Source of the DNA: Nitrososphaerales archaeon TH5895
GTDB lineage: Archaea > Thermoproteota > Nitrososphaeria > Nitrososphaerales > Nitrososphaeraceae
Assembly: GCA_014523695.1 (NCBI GenBank)
Contig: JAATVS010000054.1
Span: forward strand, 1 to 18,600
DNA: 18,600 nt
Direction of reading: 5' to 3'
A model generated the notes under the pieces. The model worked only from the letters and a program-made list of their open reading frames with translations, was not told where the DNA came from and did not search any database. Positions 1 through 6,772 of this stretch are shown here, in pieces. The translations under genes were made by a program, and so were the position numbers. How positions within the stretch are numbered: the first letter of the stretch is position 1; each line of letters starts with the position of its first letter.

Positions 1-1
1 A

Positions 2-139
2 ACTGGAACATCCATGTTAACACCAGCATTTGCACAAGGAGAAAATATGACAGATGGAGGAAATTATACAGAAGGAAATATGACCGGTTCGGATATGGCA
101 GGAAGCGGAATGGCAACACCTCCAATAACGACACCATAA
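2..139 (+). CDS. 3' end of a small secreted Asn/Thr/Gly/Met-rich protein (partial)
   Basis: The reading frame is open from the window edge to a TAA at 137-139, so the gene begins upstream and 45 codons are visible. The visible part starts with the end of what looks like a signal peptide (residues TPAFAQ, a typical A-x-A cleavage context). It continues with a short mature tail rich in Gly, Met, Asn and Thr. Three N-x-T sequons (NMT, NYT, NMT) suggest surface glycosylation in an archaeon. No catalytic motif is seen and I do not recognise a family. A run of eight T follows 41 bp after the stop. Function is unknown; export is inferred from the signal-peptide remnant. Confidence 0.6.
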   Translation, partial: TGTSMLTPAFAQGENMTDGGNYTEGNMTGSDMAGSGMATPPITTP

Positions 140-179
140 GTAGTATGCATATTCACAAAATAGTAAATGTGACTAACTA

Positions 180-187
180 TTTTTTTT
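180..187 (+). terminator. T-tract terminator after the first partial gene
   Basis: Eight consecutive T on the + strand, 41 bp after the TAA at 139. Archaeal RNA polymerase terminates at such U-tracts without needing a hairpin. Confidence 0.5.
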
Positions 188-345
188 GTAAATGTTCCAA
201 TAATTTATAGGTCATCAGATAAGGAAAGATAATCGTTGGAAATGGCGCTAATTTCTAACTCGTTCTAATAGAAAAAATATCAGATATAAGTCAGAGCCCG
301 TTCTTGCTTAATGCAGATAAGCATAACATTCGCTCTTGTTATCAA

Positions 346-582
346 ATGAATACTAAATACATGGTAATTGTAGCAGCGATGGCAGTAATGCTCGTTGGTG
401 CAACAGCACTTGCAACAGACGATGCATTTGCCACAAAGAAGAAATATAATCAGGCAACATCACAAGCAAACGCTTGTGGAAATGGTTTCTTGCCAGAAAA
501 TGTCTTCTGCCAGAACATCGGCTCACAAGTTCAGGGCGATGAAAACGCAGTAGCATTAGACGGCTTCCAAAGCGCAGATTAA
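346..582 (+). CDS. Small secreted protein with conserved Cys pair, paralogue 1
   Basis: This is a 78-residue protein if it starts at the ATG at 346. That start is chosen over an in-frame TTG at 304 because the paralogue at 892 begins with the same MNTKY. Residues 1-29 form a signal peptide ending in DAFA. The mature part of about 50 residues opens with TKKKY, then carries CGNGFLPENVFCQN, in which two Cys are spaced by 11 residues. The tail is acidic and Gln/Asn-rich. The two Cys could form one disulfide outside the cell. The frame ends in TAA and a T8 tract follows 21 bp later. It is the first of three tandem paralogues (see 892 and 1356). I know of no function; a small cell-surface or secreted peptide is the safest description. 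Confidence 0.75.
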   Translation: MNTKYMVIVAAMAVMLVGATALATDDAFATKKKYNQATSQANACGNGFLPENVFCQNIGSQVQGDENAVALDGFQSAD

Positions 583-603
583 GAACAAATCAACATCTCT
601 TTC

Positions 604-611
604 TTTTTTTT
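604..611 (+). terminator. T-tract terminator
   Basis: Eight T in a row 21 bp after the stop of the paralogue-1 gene, as expected for an archaeal terminator. Confidence 0.5.
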
Positions 612-691
612 AAATTTCAAATTGCTAACATATTTGTAATATTATTTTGATATATATTTTCCGAAAAAATATCCGGCAGTCATACCCATTC

Positions 692-734
692 ACGGTATAT
701 AACATAACTACCGTTGTCTATGCGTAGAACGCAT
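692..734. repeat. Two adjacent perfect inverted repeats
   Basis: ACGGTA (692-697) pairs with TACCGT (709-714) across an 11-nt loop. Six bases further on, ATGCGT (720-725) pairs with ACGCAT (729-734) across a 3-nt loop. They lie in the 309-bp gap between paralogue 1 and paralogue 2, which holds no credible ORF. They could be protein-binding sites or RNA hairpins. Both arms are perfect but short. Confidence 0.4.
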
Positions 735-891
735 TTCTTATTGTCGAGACGCTCAGATATTTCATAGTTCATGGAAAAATTGAATATAATAATATGTTAA
801 GTTTATCAAATGGAATATAAATCTGATTTAGTTTAGTGCTTAAATTTTCTAAAAATAGAAAAATAAGATGTTAACTACAATTGGTAGTAGT

Positions 892-1134
892 ATGAACACT
901 AAATACTTAGCAATTGTAGCAGTGATAACAGTAATGTTAGTCGGCGCTACATCACTTTCTACAACGGATAACGCATTCGCTGGAAAGAAGAAATACGAGA
1001 AGAGTCAAGCAGCATCTCAAGTTAATGAATGCGGTAATGGTGTATTACCAGAGAATATCTTCTGTCAGAATTTATTATCACAAATACAGGGTGACGGAAA
1101 TGCTGCAAACGTAATCGGAGTACAATCACAGTAA
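892..1134 (+). CDS. Small secreted protein with conserved Cys pair, paralogue 2
   Basis: An 80-residue protein from the ATG at 892, which matches the MNTKY start of paralogue 1; an upstream in-frame ATG at 868 would add eight residues. The signal peptide ends at NAFA. The mature part begins GKKKYEKSQ and contains ECGNGVLPENIFCQN, so the two Cys and the GNGxLPENxFCQN core are the same as in the first copy. The tail again has SQxQGD, followed by a Gln/Asn-rich end. An AATATAAAT box at 814-822 gives a plausible promoter with a short 5' leader. A T8 tract follows the stop. Conservation of the Cys core against a diverged N-terminus suggests both copies are under selection. Function unknown. Confidence 0.75.
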   Translation: MNTKYLAIVAVITVMLVGATSLSTTDNAFAGKKKYEKSQAASQVNECGNGVLPENIFCQNLLSQIQGDGNAANVIGVQSQ

Positions 1135-1177
1135 TAACAACAACACTAACAATGACAATCGTCCGGATCTAAAGTAC

Positions 1178-1185
1178 TTTTTTTT
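1178..1185 (+). terminator. T-tract terminator
   Basis: Eight T about 43 bp after the stop of paralogue 2. Confidence 0.45.
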
Positions 1186-1273
1186 ATTTCAAAATAATAA
1201 CAATATGTTGATTATTAATCCATAAGCAAGTCACATATAACAACTCTCGTAAATCAATTCGAAATTACGTGCC

Positions 1274-1346
1274 ATAACAAATATGCGACTTCTGTATTCT
1301 ATTGTTTTTTCTTAACTGAGATAACTCCCAAGTCGCAAGTTGTTAT
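1274..1346. repeat. Long-gapped imperfect inverted repeat before the decayed paralogue
   Basis: The left arm (1274-1291) holds ATAACAA and GCGACTT. The right arm (1330-1346) holds AAGTCGC followed by the complement of ATAACAA with small spacing differences. About 38 bp separate the arms, and the right arm ends 9 bp before the ATG at 1356. The role is unknown; it could be an operator pair or a transcript stem. Confidence 0.35.
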
Positions 1347-1355
1347 TGTTAGAGT

Positions 1356-1589
1356 ATGAAATATGGAGCGATAGCTGTATTGGGAATAACTTCCCTCTCA
1401 GTGGTCACTATATTGCTTACATCCATAAATCCAGCGTTTGCTGATGGTGGTTATGAGAACAGTCAAGTTATACCTCAAGTTAATGGAAGTGGCAACTATT
1501 GGTTTCCAGTGAATATAATATGATCTAACTTAAACTCCCAAGCTCAAAGTGATGAAAATGATGTTGCAATGGCAACAACTACCCTACAG
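1356..1589 (+). pseudogene. Decayed third copy of the Cys-pair secreted protein
   Basis: An ATG at 1356 opens a frame with a good signal peptide (ending NPAFA) and then GGYENSQ...PQVNGSGNYWFPVNII. This aligns with the core of the copies at 346 and 892. The first conserved Cys is replaced by Ser/Gly. The second Cys codon (TGC or TGT in the sisters) is TGA at 1521-1523. After the TGA the same frame still matches the family (SNLNSQAQSDENDVA) to about 1589 and stays open to TAA at 1710. The 55-codon product before the TGA could still be exported, but both cysteines are gone, so I call it a recent pseudogene. Recoding of TGA is very unlikely because the partner Cys is also lost. Confidence 0.7.
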
Positions 1590-1802
1590 ATTCAAACTAT
1601 GGGGCTCCATTTCCCTAGAAGCTTACATCTTATGACACAGAGGCAGTTTGCAGAAGTTGATGAAATAGCAGATTATATGGTTATGAGTGCGTTTATGATA
1701 TTCATACAATAAATCCCAAAAAAGTTTGGGCAGAGAACTTTCAGTTAAAGTTGCCTATGTAAAACTGCGAACGCCAGTTAAAGTAGAGAATAGCTTTTAT
1801 TA

Positions 1803-1898
1803 TACTGCATTGACGCAGTAGGGTGGTTCAGGTGGACGAGCGAAGCTGGTCGCCCTAACACGTGTTATCACAATTTTCTAAATCTGTGTTAGAAATTG
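1803..1898. other. Chain of four inverted repeats in a gene-free region; candidate structured RNA
   Basis: The gap from 1590 to 2165 has no credible gene but holds a run of abutting palindromes. TACTGC/GCAGTA is at 1803-1820. AGGGTG/CGCCCT is at 1820-1856, with an inner ACgAGC-GAA-GCTgGT hairpin. A perfect 12-bp palindrome TAACACGTGTTA is at 1856-1867. CAATTTTCTAA/TTAGAAATTG is at 1871-1898 (one bulge, 7-nt loop). The stretch 1820-1856 is clearly richer in G+C than its surroundings. Possible readings are a small structured RNA, a cluster of protein sites, or the relic of a mobile element. The hairpins are seen directly; the RNA is inference. No match to a known RNA family is claimed. Confidence 0.4.
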
Positions 1899-2121
1899 TT
1901 AGAATTCGACCGTATTTTCTGTGTTTGAATTCAGGCGAGCTTGGCCAGAAGAGGAATTTTTGGTCCATGAAATAACTTCTGATTTATTGACAAAGATTGA
2001 ATATATCAGCACAGATTAGTATTAGAAAGAATTGTTTTATTAAATTAATTCCAATATTCATAGCATAATGGTAAAAATATACTTTATTTCCCTCAGCTTC
2101 TTCAAAATATAGTTCATAAAG

Positions 2122-2135
2122 TATTATATATATTA
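2122..2135 (+). promoter_or_regulatory. TATA box for the small ORF at 2166
   Basis: A long TATTATATATATTA tract about 31-44 bp before the GTG at 2166, consistent with an archaeal TATA box and a short leader of roughly 10-15 nt. Confidence 0.4.
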
Positions 2136-2165
2136 CTGTCATAATAGGTACTAAGTAATACTAAC

Positions 2166-2333
2166 GTGGATGAAAAAACTGAGCATATTCAAGTAACGCT
2201 TAGCAAAGAAAAGTACAAGAATTCTCAATACGATGACAATACGGTCGAGTGTCTAATGAAATATCTTGAGTTAGAGAGCTATGAGCAGTTAGTAGATTTC
2301 TTGGAACATAGTCATATCCCAAAGTTCGATTAG
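2166..2333 (+). CDS. Small hypothetical protein (55 aa), GTG start
   Basis: The frame runs from a GTG at 2166 to TAG at 2331-2333. The product is hydrophilic and acidic with no membrane segment. Its second half looks helical (VECLMKYLELESYEQLVDFLEHSH). A strong TATA tract lies at the right distance upstream and there is no Shine-Dalgarno sequence. The helical region faintly resembles that of the next ORF (MKRYLRIEHKDDDKELMEYLRK), so the two may be distant relatives. I do not recognise a family. The small size makes this a tentative gene. Confidence 0.4.
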   Translation: MDEKTEHIQVTLSKEKYKNSQYDDNTVECLMKYLELESYEQLVDFLEHSHIPKFD

Positions 2334-2397
2334 ATTTATTTAGAGCAAAGACTGGTTGTGGTCAAAGTCTTTTATATGATAAATGTAAATTATTATT

Positions 2398-2553
2398 ATG
2401 GTAAATGATTCTAAAAATAATGATTCAGTTTATTCTAAAAAAAGTAATGATTTGCTGAGTGGAATGAAACGTTATTTGCGAATAGAACATAAAGACGATG
2501 ACAAAGAATTAATGGAATATCTGCGAAAACAGGCAGGTTTACATCGGGAATAG
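2398..2553 (+). CDS. Small hypothetical protein (51 aa), leaderless
   Basis: The frame runs from ATG at 2398 to TAG at 2551. The TTTATAT at 2371-2377 lies 21-27 bp before the ATG, the position expected for a leaderless archaeal transcript. The product is highly charged (Lys/Asp/Glu), with a Ser/Asn-rich start and a helical second half (GMKRYLRIEHK..DKELMEYLRK). It has no Cys, no signal peptide and no membrane segment. It might be a distant paralogue of the ORF at 2166. Function unknown; existence is supported mainly by the promoter position. Confidence 0.4.
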   Translation: MVNDSKNNDSVYSKKSNDLLSGMKRYLRIEHKDDDKELMEYLRKQAGLHRE

Positions 2554-2825
2554 CGTTCAGATAGCGCGTTTGACATTAAATTACAAGTTTCAATAAGTAT
2601 TAATTTAGATACTATTTTGACAGCCCGTTGAATCCCCACTCAGTACATCTTATGTTTTCTATAATGTATTGATAGAAATATTGCATTGGATCGAAAATTG
2701 CATTTGCAATAGATGGCTAGCCGATGCGAAGACGATAGTTTTGGTACGGCTCATCATTTCTTGTGATAGTTATAGTACATACATCCCTAAAGTATTCATA
2801 AGCATTCGCATAGAATAATGTACTT

Positions 2826-3122
2826 ATGAATAAAACTATATTCGCAGCGGTAGCGGTAGCAGTAATAGCCGTCTTCTTGGCACCTAGTGTGCTGTCAGCT
2901 CCAGTATCAGCAGCGGCAGCAGCAGCGGCAGCAGCTGGTAATTCAGCAGCGGCAGCAGCAGCGAGTGGCGATGGTGCAGCAGCAGCAGCAGCGGCAGCAG
3001 GCGGAGCATCAGCCGCAGCTGCAGCTTCGAGTGATGATGATCATGATCACAAAGACAAGAAGCATGATAATGACAAGAACGACAAGAAGCACAAAAAACA
3101 CCACAAGAAAAATCGAGACTAA
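2826..3122 (+). CDS. Exported polyalanine protein with His/Asp/Lys-rich tail
   Basis: A 98-residue product. Residues 1-24 form a clean signal peptide (MNKTIF, hydrophobic core, VLSAP). Residues 25-68 are almost pure alanine blocks broken by Gly, Ser, Asn and Asp (AAAAAAAAAGNSAAAAAAS). Residues 69-98 are a charged tail rich in Asp, His and Lys (DDDHDHKDKKHD..., KHKKHHKK). The His/Asp tail could bind metal ions or cell-surface polyanions; that is inference from composition. The frame choice rests on the signal peptide; the two overlapping ORFs over the GC-rich GCN repeat lack one and are shadows. A T9 tract follows 20 bp after the stop. The Ala blocks are encoded by alternating GCA/GCG codons, so length variation by slippage is likely. 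Confidence 0.7.
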   Translation: MNKTIFAAVAVAVIAVFLAPSVLSAPVSAAAAAAAAAGNSAAAAAASGDGAAAAAAAAGGASAAAAASSDDDHDHKDKKHDNDKNDKKHKKHHKKNRD

Positions 3123-3141
3123 CCATAGATAGTCGAACCCA

Positions 3142-3150
3142 TTTTTTTTT
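3142..3150 (+). terminator. T-tract terminator
   Basis: Nine T, 20 bp after the stop of the polyalanine gene. Confidence 0.5.
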
Positions 3151-3405
3151 CAATTAATCTGAGACCTAATGCTCATAATTAGTAAATTAATTTTATAATA
3201 ACGACAAGACGATCTAAATCTGATATATTTTCAACTGTTCTTATAGCGAATGAAAATTAGTTGATGGGAACTGTGACAACTCATTAATGCACTGCCTTTT
3301 AGCTCGTTGGCAGCGGACCTATCGGCTCTATATCTCATCCATACTTGTTGATAAAATGGTAGAGTTAAAGAGTTAATGAAGAGTGAGTAACGCGATATAA
3401 AAAAT

Positions 3406-3431
3406 TTGGATATTAGGTTTTAGCTATCCAA
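3406..3431. repeat. Perfect 7-bp inverted repeat in a gene-free gap
   Basis: TTGGATA (3406-3412) and TATCCAA (3425-3431) flank a 12-nt loop. The gap 3123-3592 otherwise shows nothing convincing. The repeat lies 160 bp beyond the stop of the HxlR gene on the minus strand, so it could belong to that transcript's 3' end. Confidence 0.35.
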
Positions 3432-3592
3432 CCAGAACGATAGTTCCATTAGTTGCTAGCTTCAGTATTGGATAGAACGACACTATTTTACTGCAGGTCT
3501 AATAGCCAATTTTTGGCAAGTAGAATTAGTATAAACAGACACACCAAGAAGTACTTCCAAACTTCTAGCTTAAGAGACTCTGCAGAGTTTCC

Positions 3593-4060
3593 TCATCTGA
3601 TACCCATCATTATTCTTCTCGCTTCAGGCTGTGGAAAGATCTCATTTAACGTCCTAGGTCTCTTGTCTTCAAAGACGATATCAGAATGCCATTTGGAACC
3701 AAAGGCAGTCAACTGAATCAGGATAGGCATTGTATCTCTACCTTTCTCAGTGAGCCTCCACACCACCATGATTGGCTGTTTCTTTCCTCCAACACATTCG
3801 ATGAATCCTTCGTCCTCCAACTCTCTCAGACGCATTGAAAGAACCCTAGGTGTAAGACCTGGGATAGATTCTAAGATCCTATTGAAGCGTACAATCTTGA
3901 GGAAACCTATATCTCTTAGGATTAACATGGTCCATTTCTTTCCAAGTACGCCCAAGCTGGTCTTTATTGGGCACTGGATGAATTTGACTTGTGGCAAAAT
4001 CACCCCTTCCTCGTCTTTGCTGGTTAATTTTGATTGCTGATCCTCGGTGAATTGCGACAA
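3593..4060 (-). CDS. HxlR-family winged-helix transcriptional regulator
   Basis: A 155-residue protein with the HxlR hallmarks: CPIKTSLGVLGKKWTMLIL at residues 30-48, RFN at 58-60, then the recognition-helix segment LTPRVLSMRLRELEDEGFIE (69-88) and the wing ending in WRLTEKGRD (101-109). The family binds DNA as a dimer and often controls genes for detoxification or export. Cys30 sits at the position of the conserved family Cys that is redox-active in some members. The frame opens with TTG at 4060, preceded directly by an in-frame stop. A TTTATAAA box about 27 bp upstream (near 4083-4090) fits a leaderless TTG start, but a GTG at residue 20 is also possible. It lies downstream of the MFS gene on the same strand, 423 bp away, so it may regulate that exporter. 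Confidence 0.85.
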   Translation of the reverse strand: MSQFTEDQQSKLTSKDEEGVILPQVKFIQCPIKTSLGVLGKKWTMLILRDIGFLKIVRFNRILESIPGLTPRVLSMRLRELEDEGFIECVGGKKQPIMVVWRLTEKGRDTMPILIQLTAFGSKWHSDIVFEDKRPRTLNEIFPQPEARRIMMGIR

Positions 4061-4483
4061 CTATACTTATGATCCGTTGCATCTTTATAAACTATATTTT
4101 GTATATTGATACTTGAACAAATCGAACTGCAGAAATATCTTCAATGAAGTCTATTGTCTCAGGTGTACTTGGGGAGGGGTAACATGCCTTTCTCTAGACA
4201 TTAGATTGCTGAGGAGCGACGAGATTTTCTAGCTGAATAGCTTATGAAGTGCTACTTTAATGAAAATAAGGAAATGAATCGAATAATACAATAAATTGAG
4301 AAAAAAGTAAGGCCAAGACAATTCCTAAAAAGTGCTACTAGCGTGACTGGAAAAAGATGTAGTAAAACAGCTTTAGAGTGTTACAAACAACAGCTGCGTT
4401 GAGGCAGAAGTTCGTTCAGTAGAAAGTGTATAACTAATCACATACTCAGTCAGAATACGTCTGTTCTGTTATACACCTGAACG
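4061..4483. other. Gene-free gap between HxlR and MFS genes
   Basis: No credible ORF, RNA gene or strong repeat is seen, apart from the putative HxlR TATA box near 4083-4090. The 10-mer AAGTGCTACT occurs twice (near 4246 and 4330), probably by chance. Confidence 0.4.
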
Positions 4484-6004
4484 TTATGCGCTATGAGTAG
4501 CTCTTCTTAGTATTAGCGCAAATCCGACCGTGACACCTGAAAGTAATGCAGCTGTAAGAAATATCAGATTGTATGATCCAGCCGATGGATATGATCCCTC
4601 GATCCCCTCAATGGTCTCGTGATTTTCCATATACACTCCAGCCAGTGCAGGGCCTATCGCCATTCCTACAAACAACAAAAGGGCGCCAACTCCTACTGAA
4701 ATACCAGTGAACTCTTTTGGTGAAGATGAGACGACCATATTCCAAGTTGCTGTCATAGTTAGTGATAATCCACTTGCAACTACGGCCAGACTTGTAGACA
4801 ACGCAAATTCTGTCGAATGGAATAGCGTTAATCCAAGTGCACCGATTAGGCTTATTACTCCCCCAATTATCATAGGCTTTACGCTTCCTATCCTGTTTAT
4901 GATAAATGGCGTGATACTTGCAAATACCAAGAAAGTAATCATGAAAGGCAACTGAACATTAGCAGCATCTATTGAATCTCCTCCAAATCCTAACGGGATT
5001 GGACTTCTAACTAACTGGACTATTGTTGGATATATCATAAACATGGTAATACCAGCAGCTATCAGCAAGATGTATGATGGCAGAAGGATCTTATGTCTTA
5101 GTAACCTTAAGTCAAGAAAAGGGGGCACGATCCTTCTCTCCAGGAAAACAAATATGGATAATGAAACTGCAGATACAACGAATGCGCCAGCGATCTGCAG
5201 AATATTCTGAGAGGTAACGCCGATCTGAATGAGTGTAAGAGCAATTAGAAATGAAGTTATTGTAACAGAAAGAGCCGCTACGCCCTTGATGTCTATTGGA
5301 AATGTTGCCAGCTTTCTGCTCAAGATATTATCTGTAGACTCAACCGCATTCATTTGATGAGCCTTTTTATCTTCTTTAACAAATTTGGCGATCATTATCG
5401 TTACCAAGGCAGCAAAAGGAATTATGGCCAAAAATGTTGCATGCCACCCGAAGTTTTGAATAATGCTAGCCCCTACCAATAGGCCGACCACAGAACCTGC
5501 AGAATATGCAGATCCAAACACGCCTACAGCTATGGCAAGTTTGGCTGGGGGAAAAGTGTCTCTAAGAAGGCTAAAGGCAGCAGGGACAGCTGCTAAACCG
5601 ATGCCTTGAACTATTCTGGTAAGGAGCAGAACTGATATGTTATCTGCAAGCCCGCCAGTAACAAGGCCAACTATGTATATTGTAAGTAGTATGAGCAACA
5701 CTTTCTTTTTTCCATACAGATCAGAAAGCCTTCCTGCTACGGGTGTCATTACAGCAGCTACAATTAGGTATGCGCTGAATATCCATGCTGCTGTCCCATA
5801 AGTTATGTTAAAGTCCTGTATGATTTCTGGTATCGCAGGAAGAAGCATGGTCTCTGAGAAAAATACCGTCAGAAGTGTGCTGCTGAGTAGCGCCAGAGTA
5901 AACCACGCCCTATGACCAACAGTAATTGGGCTCTCCGTACCTCCCTCTTTAGGAGTATCTCTGTTTTCTGTTAGACCGGAATTATCAACCCTACGCATCT
6001 TCAT
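4484..6004 (-). CDS. MFS transporter, DHA2 (EmrB/QacA-like) drug:H+ antiporter family
   Basis: A 506-residue protein from the ATG at 6004. That start is supported by promoter element A, whose TAAAT begins 23 nt upstream; a TTG at 6052 would start inside the promoter. Motif A (GRLSDLYGKKK, residues 91-101) follows TM2, the TM4 motif LTRIVQGIG (about 128-136) is present, and a motif-C-like helix (GVFGSAYSAGSVVGLLVGA) spans 161-179 but lacks the usual Gly-Pro pair. Length and hydrophobic pattern fit the 14-helix DHA2 class. The protein probably exports an organic compound using the proton gradient; substrate unknown. Expression likely depends on element A, shared with three other transcription units here. 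The HxlR regulator downstream is another possible controller. Confidence 0.85.
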   Translation of the reverse strand: MKMRRVDNSGLTENRDTPKEGGTESPITVGHRAWFTLALLSSTLLTVFFSETMLLPAIPEIIQDFNITYGTAAWIFSAYLIVAAVMTPVAGRLSDLYGKKKVLLILLTIYIVGLVTGGLADNISVLLLTRIVQGIGLAAVPAAFSLLRDTFPPAKLAIAVGVFGSAYSAGSVVGLLVGASIIQNFGWHATFLAIIPFAALVTIMIAKFVKEDKKAHQMNAVESTDNILSRKLATFPIDIKGVAALSVTITSFLIALTLIQIGVTSQNILQIAGAFVVSAVSLSIFVFLERRIVPPFLDLRLLRHKILLPSYILLIAAGITMFMIYPTIVQLVRSPIPLGFGGDSIDAANVQLPFMITFLVFASITPFIINRIGSVKPMIIGGVISLIGALGLTLFHSTEFALSTSLAVVASGLSLTMTATWNMVVSSSPKEFTGISVGVGALLLFVGMAIGPALAGVYMENHETIEGIEGSYPSAGSYNLIFLTAALLSGVTVGFALILRRATHSA

Positions 6005-6022
6005 AGTTAGAGGATTGGCATT

Positions 6023-6054
6023 ATTTATCGTTAACGGAAATAAGACTCCCAATA
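6023..6054 (-). promoter_or_regulatory. Shared 32-bp promoter element, copy A (before the MFS gene)
   Basis: Read on the minus strand it has TATTGGGAG, 8 nt, CCG, 7 nt, TAAAT. The TAAAT begins 23 nt before the MFS ATG, as a leaderless TATA box would. It aligns with copies B, C and D with no change in spacing. Confidence 0.6.
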
Positions 6055-6133
6055 TATGACAAAATTATTAATGTGCTGACGTAGGGAAATATAATCAGTA
6101 GCCTACCTTTTGATCTTTAATACTTATAAGCAT

Positions 6134-6529
6134 TTAGATCCCTCCTCGTTTGACAGAGTCAGAAAGCCAACAACCTAAAGTAGTAGGTGCTCCCGTGATT
6201 TCGATGATGCTCTTCAAGTCGGAAATATTCTTTAATATATTTAAAGATAATTTTTGATTTATAACATAATGAGTACCATTATCATATACCGTAGCCATCG
6301 CGCCCGTTATTTTATATATAAAATCTATCGTCTTTGCTGAATCTACATCTTTCTCGGTATATACCTCTAGGGTATATGTTGGAGTAGTGCCAGGATTCTC
6401 TCGTAAACGCGCCAAAAGGTCGTAAATAAGATCTGGATCAACGTTCGGCAAATACTTTTGGAATAAACTTTGTAGCTGCTCGAATTGCTTTCTAACTCTC
6501 TGCATTTCATTAAAATCAACATTAGACAT
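6134..6529 (-). CDS. Hypothetical protein (131 aa)
   Basis: The ATG at 6529 gives 131 residues; an in-frame TTG at 6577 would add 16. The N-terminal third is helical and charged (NEMQRVRKQFEQLQSLFQKY). The rest alternates short hydrophobic and polar stretches (YTLEVYTEKDVDSAKTIDFI, TGAMATVYDNGTHYVINQKL), suggesting a small alpha/beta fold. There is no signal peptide or membrane helix and I do not recognise the family. Promoter copy B lies about 165 bp upstream on the same strand, and a 17-codon leader ORF (6620-6673) sits between them. The gene is divergent from the Lrp-like regulator at 6773 and may be controlled by it. Confidence 0.6.
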   Translation of the reverse strand: MSNVDFNEMQRVRKQFEQLQSLFQKYLPNVDPDLIYDLLARLRENPGTTPTYTLEVYTEKDVDSAKTIDFIYKITGAMATVYDNGTHYVINQKLSLNILKNISDLKSIIEITGAPTTLGCWLSDSVKRGGI

Positions 6530-6619
6530 TATCTGGAAAGCAATCCGAATTGTAACATCCTGGTCTCGGGTACACAATGACTAACCATAATCTGAAATAA
6601 TTTTGTCAGACCTTCTGGA

Positions 6620-6673
6620 TTACTCGCAGGACGTGCTATTGGACTTGTCAGTGGGTATCATCTCTAGCCACAT
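6620..6673 (-). other. Candidate 17-codon leader ORF after promoter element B
   Basis: An ATG at 6673 lies 25 nt after the start of the TAAAT box of promoter copy B, the same distance at which the MFS and other genes begin. It encodes 17 residues (MWLEMIPTDKSNSTSCE) and ends in TAA at 6620. It is in frame with the hypothetical gene at 6529 but separated from it by two stops. It could be a translated leader that controls the downstream gene, a truncated gene start, or chance. Confidence 0.3.
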
Positions 6674-6693
6674 AGTCAGATAGACTCTACACT

Positions 6694-6725
6694 ATTTATC
6701 GTTGGCGGAAGTGAGACTCCAAATA
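6694..6725 (-). promoter_or_regulatory. Shared 32-bp promoter element, copy B
   Basis: On the minus strand: TATTTGGAG, 8 nt, CCGCCAACGA, TAAAT. It points away from the Lrp-like gene, towards the leader ORF and the hypothetical gene at 6529. Its other flank is 12 bp from the TATA box of the Lrp-like gene, so a factor bound here could act on both. Confidence 0.6.
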
Positions 6726-6736
6726 ATGAACAATAA

Positions 6737-6745
6737 GTTTAAATC
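6737..6745 (+). promoter_or_regulatory. TATA box of the Lrp-like regulator
   Basis: GTTTAAATC, 28 bp before the ATG at 6773, the distance expected for a leaderless archaeal transcript. Confidence 0.5.
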
Positions 6746-6772
6746 TTTGACCGGCCTTAGTAAAAGGAAATT

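Noticed and set aside
1521..1523. TGA at a conserved Cys position read as selenocysteine or recoded Cys
   Set aside because: The partner Cys is also lost, no SECIS-like structure was identified, and no other recoding evidence is present; decay is simpler.
1820..1856. GC-rich hairpin region as a tRNA
   Set aside because: No T-loop consensus, no acceptor stem of seven pairs and no anticodon arm could be drawn.
2884..3153. Overlapping ORFs on both strands across the alanine-repeat gene
   Set aside because: They are shadows of the GCN repeat (polyglutamine or Leu-rich in other frames) and lack the signal peptide that marks the true frame.
3453..3716. Plus-strand ORF overlapping the 3' end of the HxlR gene
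   Set aside because: Antisense to a clear HxlR protein, with no domain or promoter support.
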